Source: Streptomyces sp. 1-11
GTDB lineage: Bacteria > Actinomycetota > Actinomycetes > Streptomycetales > Streptomycetaceae
DNA length: 64,000 bases
Direction: 5' to 3'
Assembly: GCF_007176755.1 (NCBI RefSeq)
Contig: NZ_BJTV01000019.1
Coordinates: forward strand, 62,001-126,000
Shown here one piece after another: positions 1-8,022 of this stretch. Every line of letters starts with the position of its first letter. Position 1 is the stretch's first letter. The translations under genes were made by a program, and so were the position numbers. The notes below the pieces were generated by a model. It saw nothing but the letters and a program-made list of their open reading frames with translations, made no database searches and was not told where the DNA came from.

Positions 1-1
1 G

Positions 2-838
2 ACACGAGAGCTGCGGTACTTCGTCGCGGTCGCCGAGGAACTGCACTTCGGCCGGGCCGCGCAGCGGCTCGGGATCGCCCAGCCCCCGCTGTCGCGGGCG
101 ATCGCCGGGCTCGAACGGCGCCTGGGCACCCTCCTGCTGGAGCGCGGCAGCCGGGGTGTCTCCCTGACCGGGGCAGGGGCGGTGCTGCTGCGGGAAGCGC
201 GGGCGGCGCTGGACGCCGTCGAGGCCGCCGAACGACGCACCCGCCGGGCCGCCCTCACGGCGACCGGCCGCCCGGCCGTGGTACTGGCCGCGAAGGCGGG
301 CGCCTCCGCTGAACTGCTGGCGAAACTCCTCGACGCCTACGCCGCCGAGCCGGGCGCCGTCGCCGTGGACGTCGTGCTGTGCGGACCGGGCGAGCAGACG
401 CAGTTGCTGCGCGACGGCCGGGCCGACGTAGCCCTGCTGCATCGGCCGTTCGACGACACGGCCGGCTTCGACACCGAGGACCTGCACACCGAGGGTCAGG
501 TCGCGATCCTCCCGGCGGGCCACCCGCTCAGCGCCCGCCCCCATGTGCGGCTCGCCGAGGTCACCGGCCTTCCCGACCTGCCCCTTCCCCGCTGGCCCCG
601 CCCTGACGGCACCTTCCCGGACGGCCCCGGACCGCGGGTGCGCGACCACACGCAACTCACCCAGCTCATCGCCCTCGGCCGCGCCTGCGCGGTCGTGCCG
701 GAGTCGGGCCGCACCGGCCTGCGCGAGGACCTCGCTGCCGTACCGGTCCTTGACGCCCCACGCGTCACCACGGTCATGGCCTGGCCCCCACACAGCCGCT
801 CGACGGCGGTCGCGGGGCTGGTCCGCGCCGCCATCTGA
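2..838 (+). CDS. LysR-family transcriptional regulator (5' truncated)
   Basis: The window opens inside this gene; reading frame 2 is open from base 2 to the TGA at 836-838. The first ~60 residues are a LysR winged helix-turn-helix (LRYFVAVAEELHFGRAAQRL, then QPPLSRAIAGLE), and the rest is a periplasmic-binding-like effector domain (VAVDVVLCGPGEQTQLL, GQVAILPAGHPL). Only the first few residues of the N-terminus are missing. LysR proteins normally control a divergent neighbour, which would lie left of the window. The effector domain is close to full length (~220 residues), so the gene looks intact. It converges on the small gene at 901-1353, with a hairpin between them. Ligand and targets are not predictable from the sequence. 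Confidence 0.9.
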   Translation, partial: TRELRYFVAVAEELHFGRAAQRLGIAQPPLSRAIAGLERRLGTLLLERGSRGVSLTGAGAVLLREARAALDAVEAAERRTRRAALTATGRPAVVLAAKAGASAELLAKLLDAYAAEPGAVAVDVVLCGPGEQTQLLRDGRADVALLHRPFDDTAGFDTEDLHTEGQVAILPAGHPLSARPHVRLAEVTGLPDLPLPRWPRPDGTFPDGPGPRVRDHTQLTQLIALGRACAVVPESGRTGLREDLAAVPVLDAPRVTTVMAWPPHSRSTAVAGLVRAAI

Positions 839-843
839 TTTTG

Positions 844-879
844 GATCTGCCACCGGCGGATATTCGCGGGTGGCAGATC
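844..879. terminator. Stem-loop between convergent genes
   Basis: GATCTGCCACC (844-854) pairs perfectly with GGTGGCAGATC (869-879): an 11-bp stem and 14-nt loop, placed just after the LysR stop and just after the stop of the leftward gene at 901. It can serve both strands. Confidence 0.7.
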
Positions 880-900
880 TCGAAGCGGATGCCGGATCCT

Positions 901-1353
901 CTAGCGCCGGTTGATGCCCGGGATGCGGACGTCGTAGGAGTCCAGCATCTGCACGGTGCTCGCCCGTGTCCGGTCCTTCATGTAGGGCCAGGCCGTCTCG
1001 ACCAGCCCGTCGGCGTTCAGGAGCTGTTCGAGCACCTCGAAGTAGACGGCGCCGCTGATGTGCTCACTCGGGTGGGCGACGATGGTTTCCACGAAGTCCC
1101 AGCAGCGGCCGAGCAGCTCGGTGTCGGGGGTGTCGCTCTCCAGCTCGGGCATCAGCACGGGCGTGGTGAAGCACTCGGCCAGCAGCCGGTACAGCCGCAC
1201 CCGCGCGTTCTCGGTCAGCACGGCCTTTTCCGCGGGGAGGTCATACGTCTCGGCGATGGAGTCGGCGGATTCCGGGATCATGCGCAGCAGAAGCGGGGGG
1301 ATCTCCGCGGTGGTGATCTCGGCCCGGCTCCCGTCGGCGGGTACGTCGCTCAT
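901..1353 (-). CDS. Small acidic protein, candidate immunity protein for the RHS toxin
   Basis: This is a 150-residue soluble protein with no signal peptide. I chose ATG 1353 because AGGAAG lies just upstream; ATG 1380 and GTG 1437 are in frame but fall in or beside the terminator hairpin. I do not recognise the fold with certainty. It is largely helical and acidic, with a conserved-looking central part (LLGRCWDFVETIVAHPSEHI) and the ending VRIPGINRR. It lies directly downstream of the RHS gene on the same strand, the position where polymorphic toxin systems carry the cognate immunity gene. The immunity role is therefore inferred from position, not from a recognised family. A strong hairpin separates it from the RHS gene, so it may be transcribed independently, protecting cells even when the toxin is silent. 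Confidence 0.65.
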   Translation of the reverse strand: MSDVPADGSRAEITTAEIPPLLLRMIPESADSIAETYDLPAEKAVLTENARVRLYRLLAECFTTPVLMPELESDTPDTELLGRCWDFVETIVAHPSEHISGAVYFEVLEQLLNADGLVETAWPYMKDRTRASTVQMLDSYDVRIPGINRR

Positions 1354-1386
1354 GTCTTCCTGTCGGATAGGGGCGGTCATGGACGC

Positions 1387-1419
1387 GGGGCCCGCCGTGC
1401 GAGGTGCACGGCGGGCCCC
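1387..1419 (-). terminator. Strong hairpin after the RHS gene
   Basis: GGGGCCCGCCGTGC (1387-1400) is perfectly complementary to 1406-1419, giving a 14-bp GC-rich stem with loop GAGGT. It lies 62 bases after the RHS stop and before the candidate immunity gene. There is no T-tract, as is common for Streptomyces terminators. Confidence 0.75.
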
Positions 1420-1481
1420 GTCCTCATGGTCGAGCACGGCTGACGGAACTCATTGTCCCGCGCCGCCGCCAGGGCTGCTGG

Positions 1482-4400
1482 TCAGGCCCAGTTCTCGGAG
1501 GTGCTCGGCTCCAGTGCCTCGTGGAACCCGAACGGGTCCACGGTGTCCTTGAACATCTCCCACGCCCCCTCCTTCCAGCCGTACTGCCGTACGTAGGAAG
1601 GAGCCTGGGCGACCGTCACGATGCCGCCGACGATACCGAGGGCCTTGGGGAACCCGCGCAGCCGCGTGGGCTGACCGATCGGCTCTGGGCTCTTGTGCGG
1701 GACCGGCCTGAACTCCGTTCCCGTGAGGTCCTTGACGGAGGGTGTCTTGGCCACCTCGTCGAAGTTGGTCTTGACGGCCGTCTTCATGTCGGCGTCGGCG
1801 TTCATCCGCTTGTTGATGTTGCCGGTGACGTCGCGCGAGTTGAGCGCGTCCCACAGTTCCTGGGCCTCGGCCTTGGCCACCTTCTGGTCGCTGTCGGACA
1901 GCCGCGGGGTCTTCTTGGTGTCCTTGCCGGTCTCCCGGGCCTTGCGGTCGTTCTCCAGGATCTCCGAGAGCGCGTTCATCGTCTCCCAGCCCTTCTGCAG
2001 ATGCAGCTGGGTCTTGGACGGCAGGGGTTTGCCCGTGTTGAACTCGTGGATGAGGGCCGTGGACAGCTTCCCGTTGCCGAAGACCTGCTTGGCCTTCGCC
2101 TTCGGATAGATCTGCTGCAGCGCTCCGCGCAGTTTGCCGTTGCTCACCGCCGGCGCGGAAGCGCGGCGCTGCATGAAGCCCGGGTTCTTGTTCGGAACCT
2201 TGTTGGCGAAGTAGTTGATCATCTTCTTCAGCAGCTTGAACATTTCCAGGAAGCCGAAGAACTTCCCGTCCGGGTCGGAGTACACCAGCGGGTTGTTGTT
2301 GCCGTAGGTGTAGCCGTTCATCTGCTGCGGGTCGGCCAGGTCCATGATCGGGTCGACGGAGAGGAACCGGCCGGTCCGGGCGTCGTACTCACGGGCGCCC
2401 AGGTGGGTGAAGCCGGTGTCCTTCGTCTCGTCGATGCCGCCGACGAAGCCCTTGGTTCCGGGCCAGGCGGCCGGTGCCGCTCCGCGGCTCTCGCCGAAGG
2501 GCGTGACCCGGCGCTGGGAGAGGGCCAGATCGGTGGCGGCGACGGCCAGCAGGCCGGTGCCGTGGTGGTCGGCGAGGGTGAAGGAGAAGCTGCCGTCGTC
2601 GGCACGGACGGCCTGGTGGCCGCTGCCGAGGTCGATGTAGCGCGTCGCCTTGGCCTTGGTCGCCCCCTTGTCGAGGCTGACGTCGGTGTGCCCGAGGTGC
2701 AGCGTGGTCCGGCCTCCCGTGCGGTCGATGAGCCGGTTGCCGTTGGCGTCGTACAGGTACTCGGTCACCTTGGCCGGCGCGCCGTCGACGGGTTCGGTGA
2801 CCTTGGTCAGGAGCCCCTCGGCGTCCCAGTCCAGGTGCTGCTTGCCTCGGTCGGTGGTGTTGCCGGTGTCGTCGTAGAGGTAGTCCGTCCGGCTGGTGCC
2901 CGCCGGTCCCTGCGTGGTGAGCGAGGTCAGCTGGTGGGCCTTGGGCTTGCCCGGGGTGGGGTATTCGTAGGTGTGCCTGACGTCCTTGGCGGTGGCGCCT
3001 CCGATGTCGTGCTGGGTGTCGGTCAGCCGGTTGCCGGCCTTGTCGTAGGAGTACGACTGCCAGTACGGGGCCGGGCCGCCGAGCTTGTCGGCGGACGGGG
3101 TGGCCGCGCAGGTCTGGTCGCCCTGGGCCCATGCCTCCGTCAGGCGGCGCAGGTAGTCGTAGGCGAAGCACTGGTTGTCGGTGCCGGTGCGGGACACGTC
3201 TCGCAGGGAGAGGACGTTGCCGGCCTCGTCGTAGCGGAAGGTGACGTTCTGGTCGACGCCCGCCTGTCCCTCGCGGTCGACGCGCGTGGTCGCCAGCCGC
3301 TGGGTGCCGAACTCGTAGGTGTTGGTGACCTGGGTCTTCTGCCCGCCGCTGGTCAGACCGAAGGAGTACACCAGCGGCTTGCCGGTCTGGCTGTAGACGG
3401 CGTTCGAGGTCATGCCCTGGCCGTAGACGGAGATCGGCCGGAGGGTCGTGGCCTCATAGGTGTAGTTGATCGAGCCGCCCGGCAGCGAACCGGCGGCTGA
3501 GTAGCTGAGCGAGGCGACCAGACCGGAGGGCTTGAAGGCCGTGCCGGACTGGTAGGTGCCTGCCAGCGCTCCCTCGGACGCCGGGATCACGGTCGCCGTC
3601 TTGGTGGGCCGGTACAGCTTGTCGTAGGCGGTCACCGCGGTGGTGTACGCCTGGCCGTTCACGTAGCGGATCGACTCGGCGAGCTGGCCCTGGGCACCGG
3701 AGACGGTGTCGTACGTCCACTTGACCCGCAGCGCACCGGTGGCGGAGCCCTCGCGCAGCTCCGTCTTGCGGCCCAGTCCGTCGTAGGTGTTGAACAGGGT
3801 GGTGCCGCGCTGGTCGGTGCTGGAGATCACCTGACCGTGGTCGTCGTACCGGGTGTCGGTGCGGCCCCGGTCCGGGTCGCTGAAGGACGTCTGGTGGCCG
3901 AGCTGGTCGTAGGTGTAGCTCCAGCTGTTGCCGGCCGGGTCGGTGACCTTCAGCAGGTCGCCCGAGGGAGTGTGGTCGTAGGTGGTCGTGTCGTAGGCCG
4001 ACTCGGGGTCGCGGGTGTGGTGCTGGCGCAGTTCGGTGATGTTGCCCCGCGCGTCGACCAGGGAGGTGACGGTGGTGTCGCCCACCGGCGGGATCAGCGT
4101 GGTGCGGTCACCGCTGTAGACCGTCTTCTTGGTGGACAGGACGGTGCCGCCGTCGCCGTTGCCGGCGATCTGACGCTCCTCGACCTGGCGGCCAAGACCG
4201 TCGTAGGTGGTGCGGGTCTGCGTCTCCACGCCCAGCGCGTCGGCGGGCTTGAACAGTTCGGCGACGGGGCCGCCGGTGGCGTAGTAAGGAGCGAAGGTCT
4301 TGGTGGTCAGGCCGCGCTCGTCGTAGAAGATGTCGGAGATGATCCGGCCACCGTCGGGGCCCGGCGCCTGGGACTGCCGCTCCCGCAGGAACCCGTCGTA

Positions 4401-7400
4401 CAGCTTGTACGACGTGATCTGTCCGCCCTCGTTGTTGAGCAGTTTGGTGGCCACGGTGACGGGCTTGCCCTCGGCGACCGAGTAGGCGTACTCGTACGTG
4501 GGCACGCCGCTCGTGGCGCGGTCCGCGAGCCACACCTTGGTGGAGCGGCCGAGGGCGTCGTAGGCGTAGTTGGTGACGTTGTTGTTGGTGTCGGTCTGCT
4601 TCAGCAGCAGTCCGCGCAGCGGGTCGAGGTCCTTGGTGGTGGTCTGCGCGCTGGCCGGGTTCCCCGGGTCGGCGGGGGGCGTGGTCGTCCTGGTCTGGGC
4701 GGGCAGGCCGGTGGCCGGGAGGTAGGCCGTGGTGGTGGTGCGTCCGTCGGTCCGGGCGGTGCGCACGGGGTCGCCGGTACCGGTCACGGTCACGTCGGCC
4801 GTCAGGTCGGTGACGGTGAGTTCGCGGCCGTAGTCGTCGTAGGTGGCACCGGCCTCCAGGTAGGTCGCCTTCGTGCCGTTGTCACCCTTGAGCGGTGCGG
4901 TGGCCGTCGCGTCGCCCTTGGTCGGGGCCGCGCCGTAGGCGCCGCCGTCGTAGGCGGTACGGACGTCGTCGATGACGTCCTTGGTCCGGTCGACCGCGGC
5001 GTCACACGCCTTGGCGACGGTCTCGACCCGGGAGGGCAGCAGCAGGATGTTCTTGTCGGTGTTGGTGGCGTAGACCGTGCGGGTGCACTGGTCGTCCTCG
5101 GCCGTGGAGGTGTCGCCCAGGTCCTCCTCCCGGAGGGGCCGGCCGGCGACGGTGTCGTAGCTGGTGGAACTGGTGGTGGTCCGCCACTTGGTGCCGGCGC
5201 CGTCGTCCAGCGACGTGTAGTCCGTCGTCTGGGCGGTGCCGGTGAAGTCGGCGGTGATGGCGCCCCAGTCGCGAACCTTCCTGGCCGTTTCGTGGTGCCA
5301 GGGCCGGTTCACGGTCTTCTGCAGTACCTTGCCGCCGGGTCCGTCGAAGGCGAGGGTGCGGTACTCGAAGCCCGCGACCGCCTCGTCGTCGGTGATCGCG
5401 TCGCCCTCACCGGCGCCGAGCGCGACGGTGACGGACTTGGTGCCGCCCGATGCCGTCTTGCGGTCGCCGTCCATGCCGCGCAGGAAGTAGTGGTCCTGCT
5501 GCGTCTTCATGGCCGCGGCGCCGCCCTGTCCGCCGGTCCGGACCCGTACGTGACCGTAGCCGCGCCACTGCGACCAGGTCTTGTACTTCTCCTTGGTCAG
5601 ACCGTCGTCGCCGTCGAAGTGCCAGGCGGCACCGTCGAGGTAGTCGTAGGCGGCGACCTGGTCCGGGGCGCCGCCGGTGCGGTCGGTCGCCGTCACCGAG
5701 GCGACGACGTACTTGTTGAACCACTCCCGGTCCGGGGCGTCGCTGCTGTCACCGCCGATGTACTGGGGGAAGCAGCGGGTGGTGTTGGTCTCGGGGGTCG
5801 GCAGCGCGTCGGCGTCGCACGCCGGAGCGGAGTAGTTGACGTCGATCTGCCCGCCGGACTCGTCCGCGACGGTGGACAGCCGCGCCTTGATGAAGGGGGC
5901 GTAGCCGTCGCCGGTGCGGTCCAGCCGGTTGGCGAGCTGGGTGTAGGCGAAGGTGGTCTTGGGCAGCGTGATCGACGGGGTGGCGGTGTGACCGGAGTGC
6001 TGCACGCTGTCGAGGAGCAGCTGGTAGTCGGTGTCCGCCATGCCCCAGCGGTGGGCGAGCTGCCAGGAGTCGACCGCGCCGTAGGAGCCGTCGGACTTCA
6101 GCAGCCGGGTGGTCACCGCGGTCAAGCGCTTGCGGGTCCAGAACGACGGCGTCAGCCGGCCGCTGTCGCACTTGGTGCCGGGCTTGCAGTTCAGGTCCCA
6201 CGGCGTGTCGTACCAGTAGTACGACTTGCTGTCGATGGTGTCGGCCGCGCAGGTGACGCCGTCCTCGGGCAGGCAGCGCTCGGCGCTGTCGAACACGACC
6301 TGGGCGAGGGGCTTGTCGGCGAACATGCGCGAGGAGCGCAGACCGTAGTCGATTCGCTGCAGGTAGCCGCCGCGGACGTAGGGGGTGTCGGCGTCGGCCT
6401 TCAGGTTGCGGCCGTAGGAGTTGCTCTCCTTGGCGTAGTGGTAGCCCATGGCGTTGCCGTGGGTGTCGACCACGTAGTCGAGGTTCCACCGCCACGCCTG
6501 CTGGCACCAGGATCCGGCGAAGTCCGAGCCGTGGCACGGCTCGCCCGTGTTGTTGCCGAAGACCGGCACGGTCCACGTCGAGTCGGTGGTCTCCTTGCCG
6601 TCCGTCCAGCCGGGCAGCCGGTGGTAGCCGAAGTAGTAGCGGGTGCCGTCGGGGGCGGTCAGCCGCCAGTACTCGCCGTCGTCGTCGCCGTTGCCGCGTG
6701 CGGTGCTGGTCAGGCGGGCGACCCGGGTGCCGTCGTCCTGCCGCAGCTTGAACTCGTCGTTGCCGACGGGGACCAGCTCGCCGCCCTTGCCGTTGAAGGT
6801 CAGGTAGGCGTTGTCGTACGCCCAGCACAGGTCGCCCGGCTTGTTGCCGTCGGCGCTCTTCTCCCCGTCGTCGGCGCAGGGCTTGTAGCGGCGCTCGATG
6901 AAGCCGGGTGACAGCTCGAAGCCGTCGCCCACCCAGGAGCCCTGGTTGTTGGTGGTGCCGGTACGGCCGTCGATCGAGCTCGAGGAGTAGTCGAGGCCCA
7001 CGTCGGGAGTGAGGTCACCGGGAACGTCCGGTACCGGCATGTCGTAGGACCAGGTGAAGTCACCGGTGTTGAGCTGGGTGCTCCAGGTCGCCGACGGCGA
7101 CAGGGAGGTTGCCTTGAAGTCCCCCTTCTCTCCGCCGGTCTCGGCCACGGCCGCCAGGACGGTCGCGGCGCCGGAACGCAGGCTCACCGTCTTCGCCGTC
7201 AGGGTGTCGCGGTCGGTGTCGTTGCGCGTGGCGAGCGGGGTGCTCTTGCGGCAGGCGTCCTTGGCGGGAGTGGTCAGGGCGCAGGCGGGCAGTTCGACCA
7301 GGTGCAGCCGTGACGCGTAACCGCCGCCGTGGGCCTGGGCGATGCCGGTGTAGTCGACGGTGACGGTGATGTCGCCCGCGCCCGCCGCGGCGGACGCCTT

Positions 7401-7880
7401 CCCTGAGCCGGCCGCGGCGGCCGCCTTCTCCGTGCGGTCCTCGGCCTGGAGGGTGAACAGCAGTCCGTCGACGCCGGCGCGTTCGGCCTGCCCGCGGCTG
7501 TGCAGGCGGGCCTCGACCGTGCCCTGGGCGGCGTGCCGGGGTGTCTTCGGCTGGGCTATGCGCAGCGGGAGGTCGCCGGCCCGGCCGGAGCCGTGCTGGG
7601 GAATCTCCACGGTGGCGGTGCCCTGCTTCGGCCAGGTGTGCCGGGGCGGTCGCGCCGGTGTACGCGGGCCCTTCGTGAGTTTGCGGGGCCGGGGCTTGAG
7701 GCCGTCGGTGCCGGCCACGGGCTTGTCGGCCGTGGGCACACCCGGCAGCGGGTGGCCGTGGGCGGCCGCGGCGGGCGAGGCGGCTGCCTGGATCAGTCCG
7801 CCGACCATCAGCGCGGACATGACCAGGGAGATCGGCCGGTACAGCGTTCTGGCGGAGGGGCGTGGTGGTTTGCGTCTCAT
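1482..7880 (-). CDS. Secreted RHS-repeat protein with variable C-terminal toxin-like tail
   Basis: This 2132-residue protein starts with a Sec signal (MRRKPPRPSARTLYRPISLV, then a hydrophobic stretch ending SPAAAA). A SpvB/TcaC-like N-terminal part (PGDLTPDVGLDYSSSSIDGR) is followed by a long array of YD repeats (for example YDALGRSTKVW, YTYDQLGHQTSFSDPDRG, YDANGNRLIDRTGG). The RHS core ends at GYTYGNNNPLVYSDPDGK around residue 1867. The last ~265 residues are unlike the core: a Lys-rich helical region (KLRGALQQIYPKAKAKQVFG) and a hydrophobic segment (ALGIVGGIVTVAQAP). In RHS proteins the repeats form a shell that encloses a C-terminal toxin, so this tail is the candidate toxin; I cannot assign its activity. 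The upstream LamG protein and this gene form the usual Streptomyces pair, and the candidate immunity gene follows. The start ATG 7880 has only a weak Shine-Dalgarno sequence. Confidence 0.9.
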   Translation of the reverse strand: MRRKPPRPSARTLYRPISLVMSALMVGGLIQAAASPAAAAHGHPLPGVPTADKPVAGTDGLKPRPRKLTKGPRTPARPPRHTWPKQGTATVEIPQHGSGRAGDLPLRIAQPKTPRHAAQGTVEARLHSRGQAERAGVDGLLFTLQAEDRTEKAAAAAGSGKASAAAGAGDITVTVDYTGIAQAHGGGYASRLHLVELPACALTTPAKDACRKSTPLATRNDTDRDTLTAKTVSLRSGAATVLAAVAETGGEKGDFKATSLSPSATWSTQLNTGDFTWSYDMPVPDVPGDLTPDVGLDYSSSSIDGRTGTTNNQGSWVGDGFELSPGFIERRYKPCADDGEKSADGNKPGDLCWAYDNAYLTFNGKGGELVPVGNDEFKLRQDDGTRVARLTSTARGNGDDDGEYWRLTAPDGTRYYFGYHRLPGWTDGKETTDSTWTVPVFGNNTGEPCHGSDFAGSWCQQAWRWNLDYVVDTHGNAMGYHYAKESNSYGRNLKADADTPYVRGGYLQRIDYGLRSSRMFADKPLAQVVFDSAERCLPEDGVTCAADTIDSKSYYWYDTPWDLNCKPGTKCDSGRLTPSFWTRKRLTAVTTRLLKSDGSYGAVDSWQLAHRWGMADTDYQLLLDSVQHSGHTATPSITLPKTTFAYTQLANRLDRTGDGYAPFIKARLSTVADESGGQIDVNYSAPACDADALPTPETNTTRCFPQYIGGDSSDAPDREWFNKYVVASVTATDRTGGAPDQVAAYDYLDGAAWHFDGDDGLTKEKYKTWSQWRGYGHVRVRTGGQGGAAAMKTQQDHYFLRGMDGDRKTASGGTKSVTVALGAGEGDAITDDEAVAGFEYRTLAFDGPGGKVLQKTVNRPWHHETARKVRDWGAITADFTGTAQTTDYTSLDDGAGTKWRTTTSSTSYDTVAGRPLREEDLGDTSTAEDDQCTRTVYATNTDKNILLLPSRVETVAKACDAAVDRTKDVIDDVRTAYDGGAYGAAPTKGDATATAPLKGDNGTKATYLEAGATYDDYGRELTVTDLTADVTVTGTGDPVRTARTDGRTTTTAYLPATGLPAQTRTTTPPADPGNPASAQTTTKDLDPLRGLLLKQTDTNNNVTNYAYDALGRSTKVWLADRATSGVPTYEYAYSVAEGKPVTVATKLLNNEGGQITSYKLYDGFLRERQSQAPGPDGGRIISDIFYDERGLTTKTFAPYYATGGPVAELFKPADALGVETQTRTTYDGLGRQVEERQIAGNGDGGTVLSTKKTVYSGDRTTLIPPVGDTTVTSLVDARGNITELRQHHTRDPESAYDTTTYDHTPSGDLLKVTDPAGNSWSYTYDQLGHQTSFSDPDRGRTDTRYDDHGQVISSTDQRGTTLFNTYDGLGRKTELREGSATGALRVKWTYDTVSGAQGQLAESIRYVNGQAYTTAVTAYDKLYRPTKTATVIPASEGALAGTYQSGTAFKPSGLVASLSYSAAGSLPGGSINYTYEATTLRPISVYGQGMTSNAVYSQTGKPLVYSFGLTSGGQKTQVTNTYEFGTQRLATTRVDREGQAGVDQNVTFRYDEAGNVLSLRDVSRTGTDNQCFAYDYLRRLTEAWAQGDQTCAATPSADKLGGPAPYWQSYSYDKAGNRLTDTQHDIGGATAKDVRHTYEYPTPGKPKAHQLTSLTTQGPAGTSRTDYLYDDTGNTTDRGKQHLDWDAEGLLTKVTEPVDGAPAKVTEYLYDANGNRLIDRTGGRTTLHLGHTDVSLDKGATKAKATRYIDLGSGHQAVRADDGSFSFTLADHHGTGLLAVAATDLALSQRRVTPFGESRGAAPAAWPGTKGFVGGIDETKDTGFTHLGAREYDARTGRFLSVDPIMDLADPQQMNGYTYGNNNPLVYSDPDGKFFGFLEMFKLLKKMINYFANKVPNKNPGFMQRRASAPAVSNGKLRGALQQIYPKAKAKQVFGNGKLSTALIHEFNTGKPLPSKTQLHLQKGWETMNALSEILENDRKARETGKDTKKTPRLSDSDQKVAKAEAQELWDALNSRDVTGNINKRMNADADMKTAVKTNFDEVAKTPSVKDLTGTEFRPVPHKSPEPIGQPTRLRGFPKALGIVGGIVTVAQAPSYVRQYGWKEGAWEMFKDTVDPFGFHEALEPSTSENWA

Positions 7881-7977
7881 GCGTGATGCCGTCCATGGCT
7901 GGGTGGCGCACCGGTGCGCGCGAACGGGAGCACCGGTGACGCCGTGCGATAAGGGCGGGTGGTGAAGTGCGGTCAGC

Positions 7978-8012
7978 GGGTGGGGCGCGCGTCGAGTCCG
8001 TGCGCCCCACCC
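7978..8012 (-). terminator. Hairpin after the LamG gene
   Basis: GGGTGGGGCGC (7978-7988) pairs perfectly with GCGCCCCACCC (8002-8012). It lies 11 bases beyond the LamG stop and 98 bases before the RHS start, so full-length LamG-RHS read-through is probably limited. Confidence 0.7.
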
Positions 8013-8022
8013 GTCGGCGGTG

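Noticed and set aside
1404..3500. Long plus-strand open frame opposite the RHS gene
   Set aside because: Valine/Gly/Arg-biased translation typical of the antisense of high-GC3 genes; no ribosome site or domain.
3837..6911. 1024-codon plus-strand frame opposite the RHS gene
   Set aside because: Same antisense artefact; the minus-strand frame shows clear RHS repeats.
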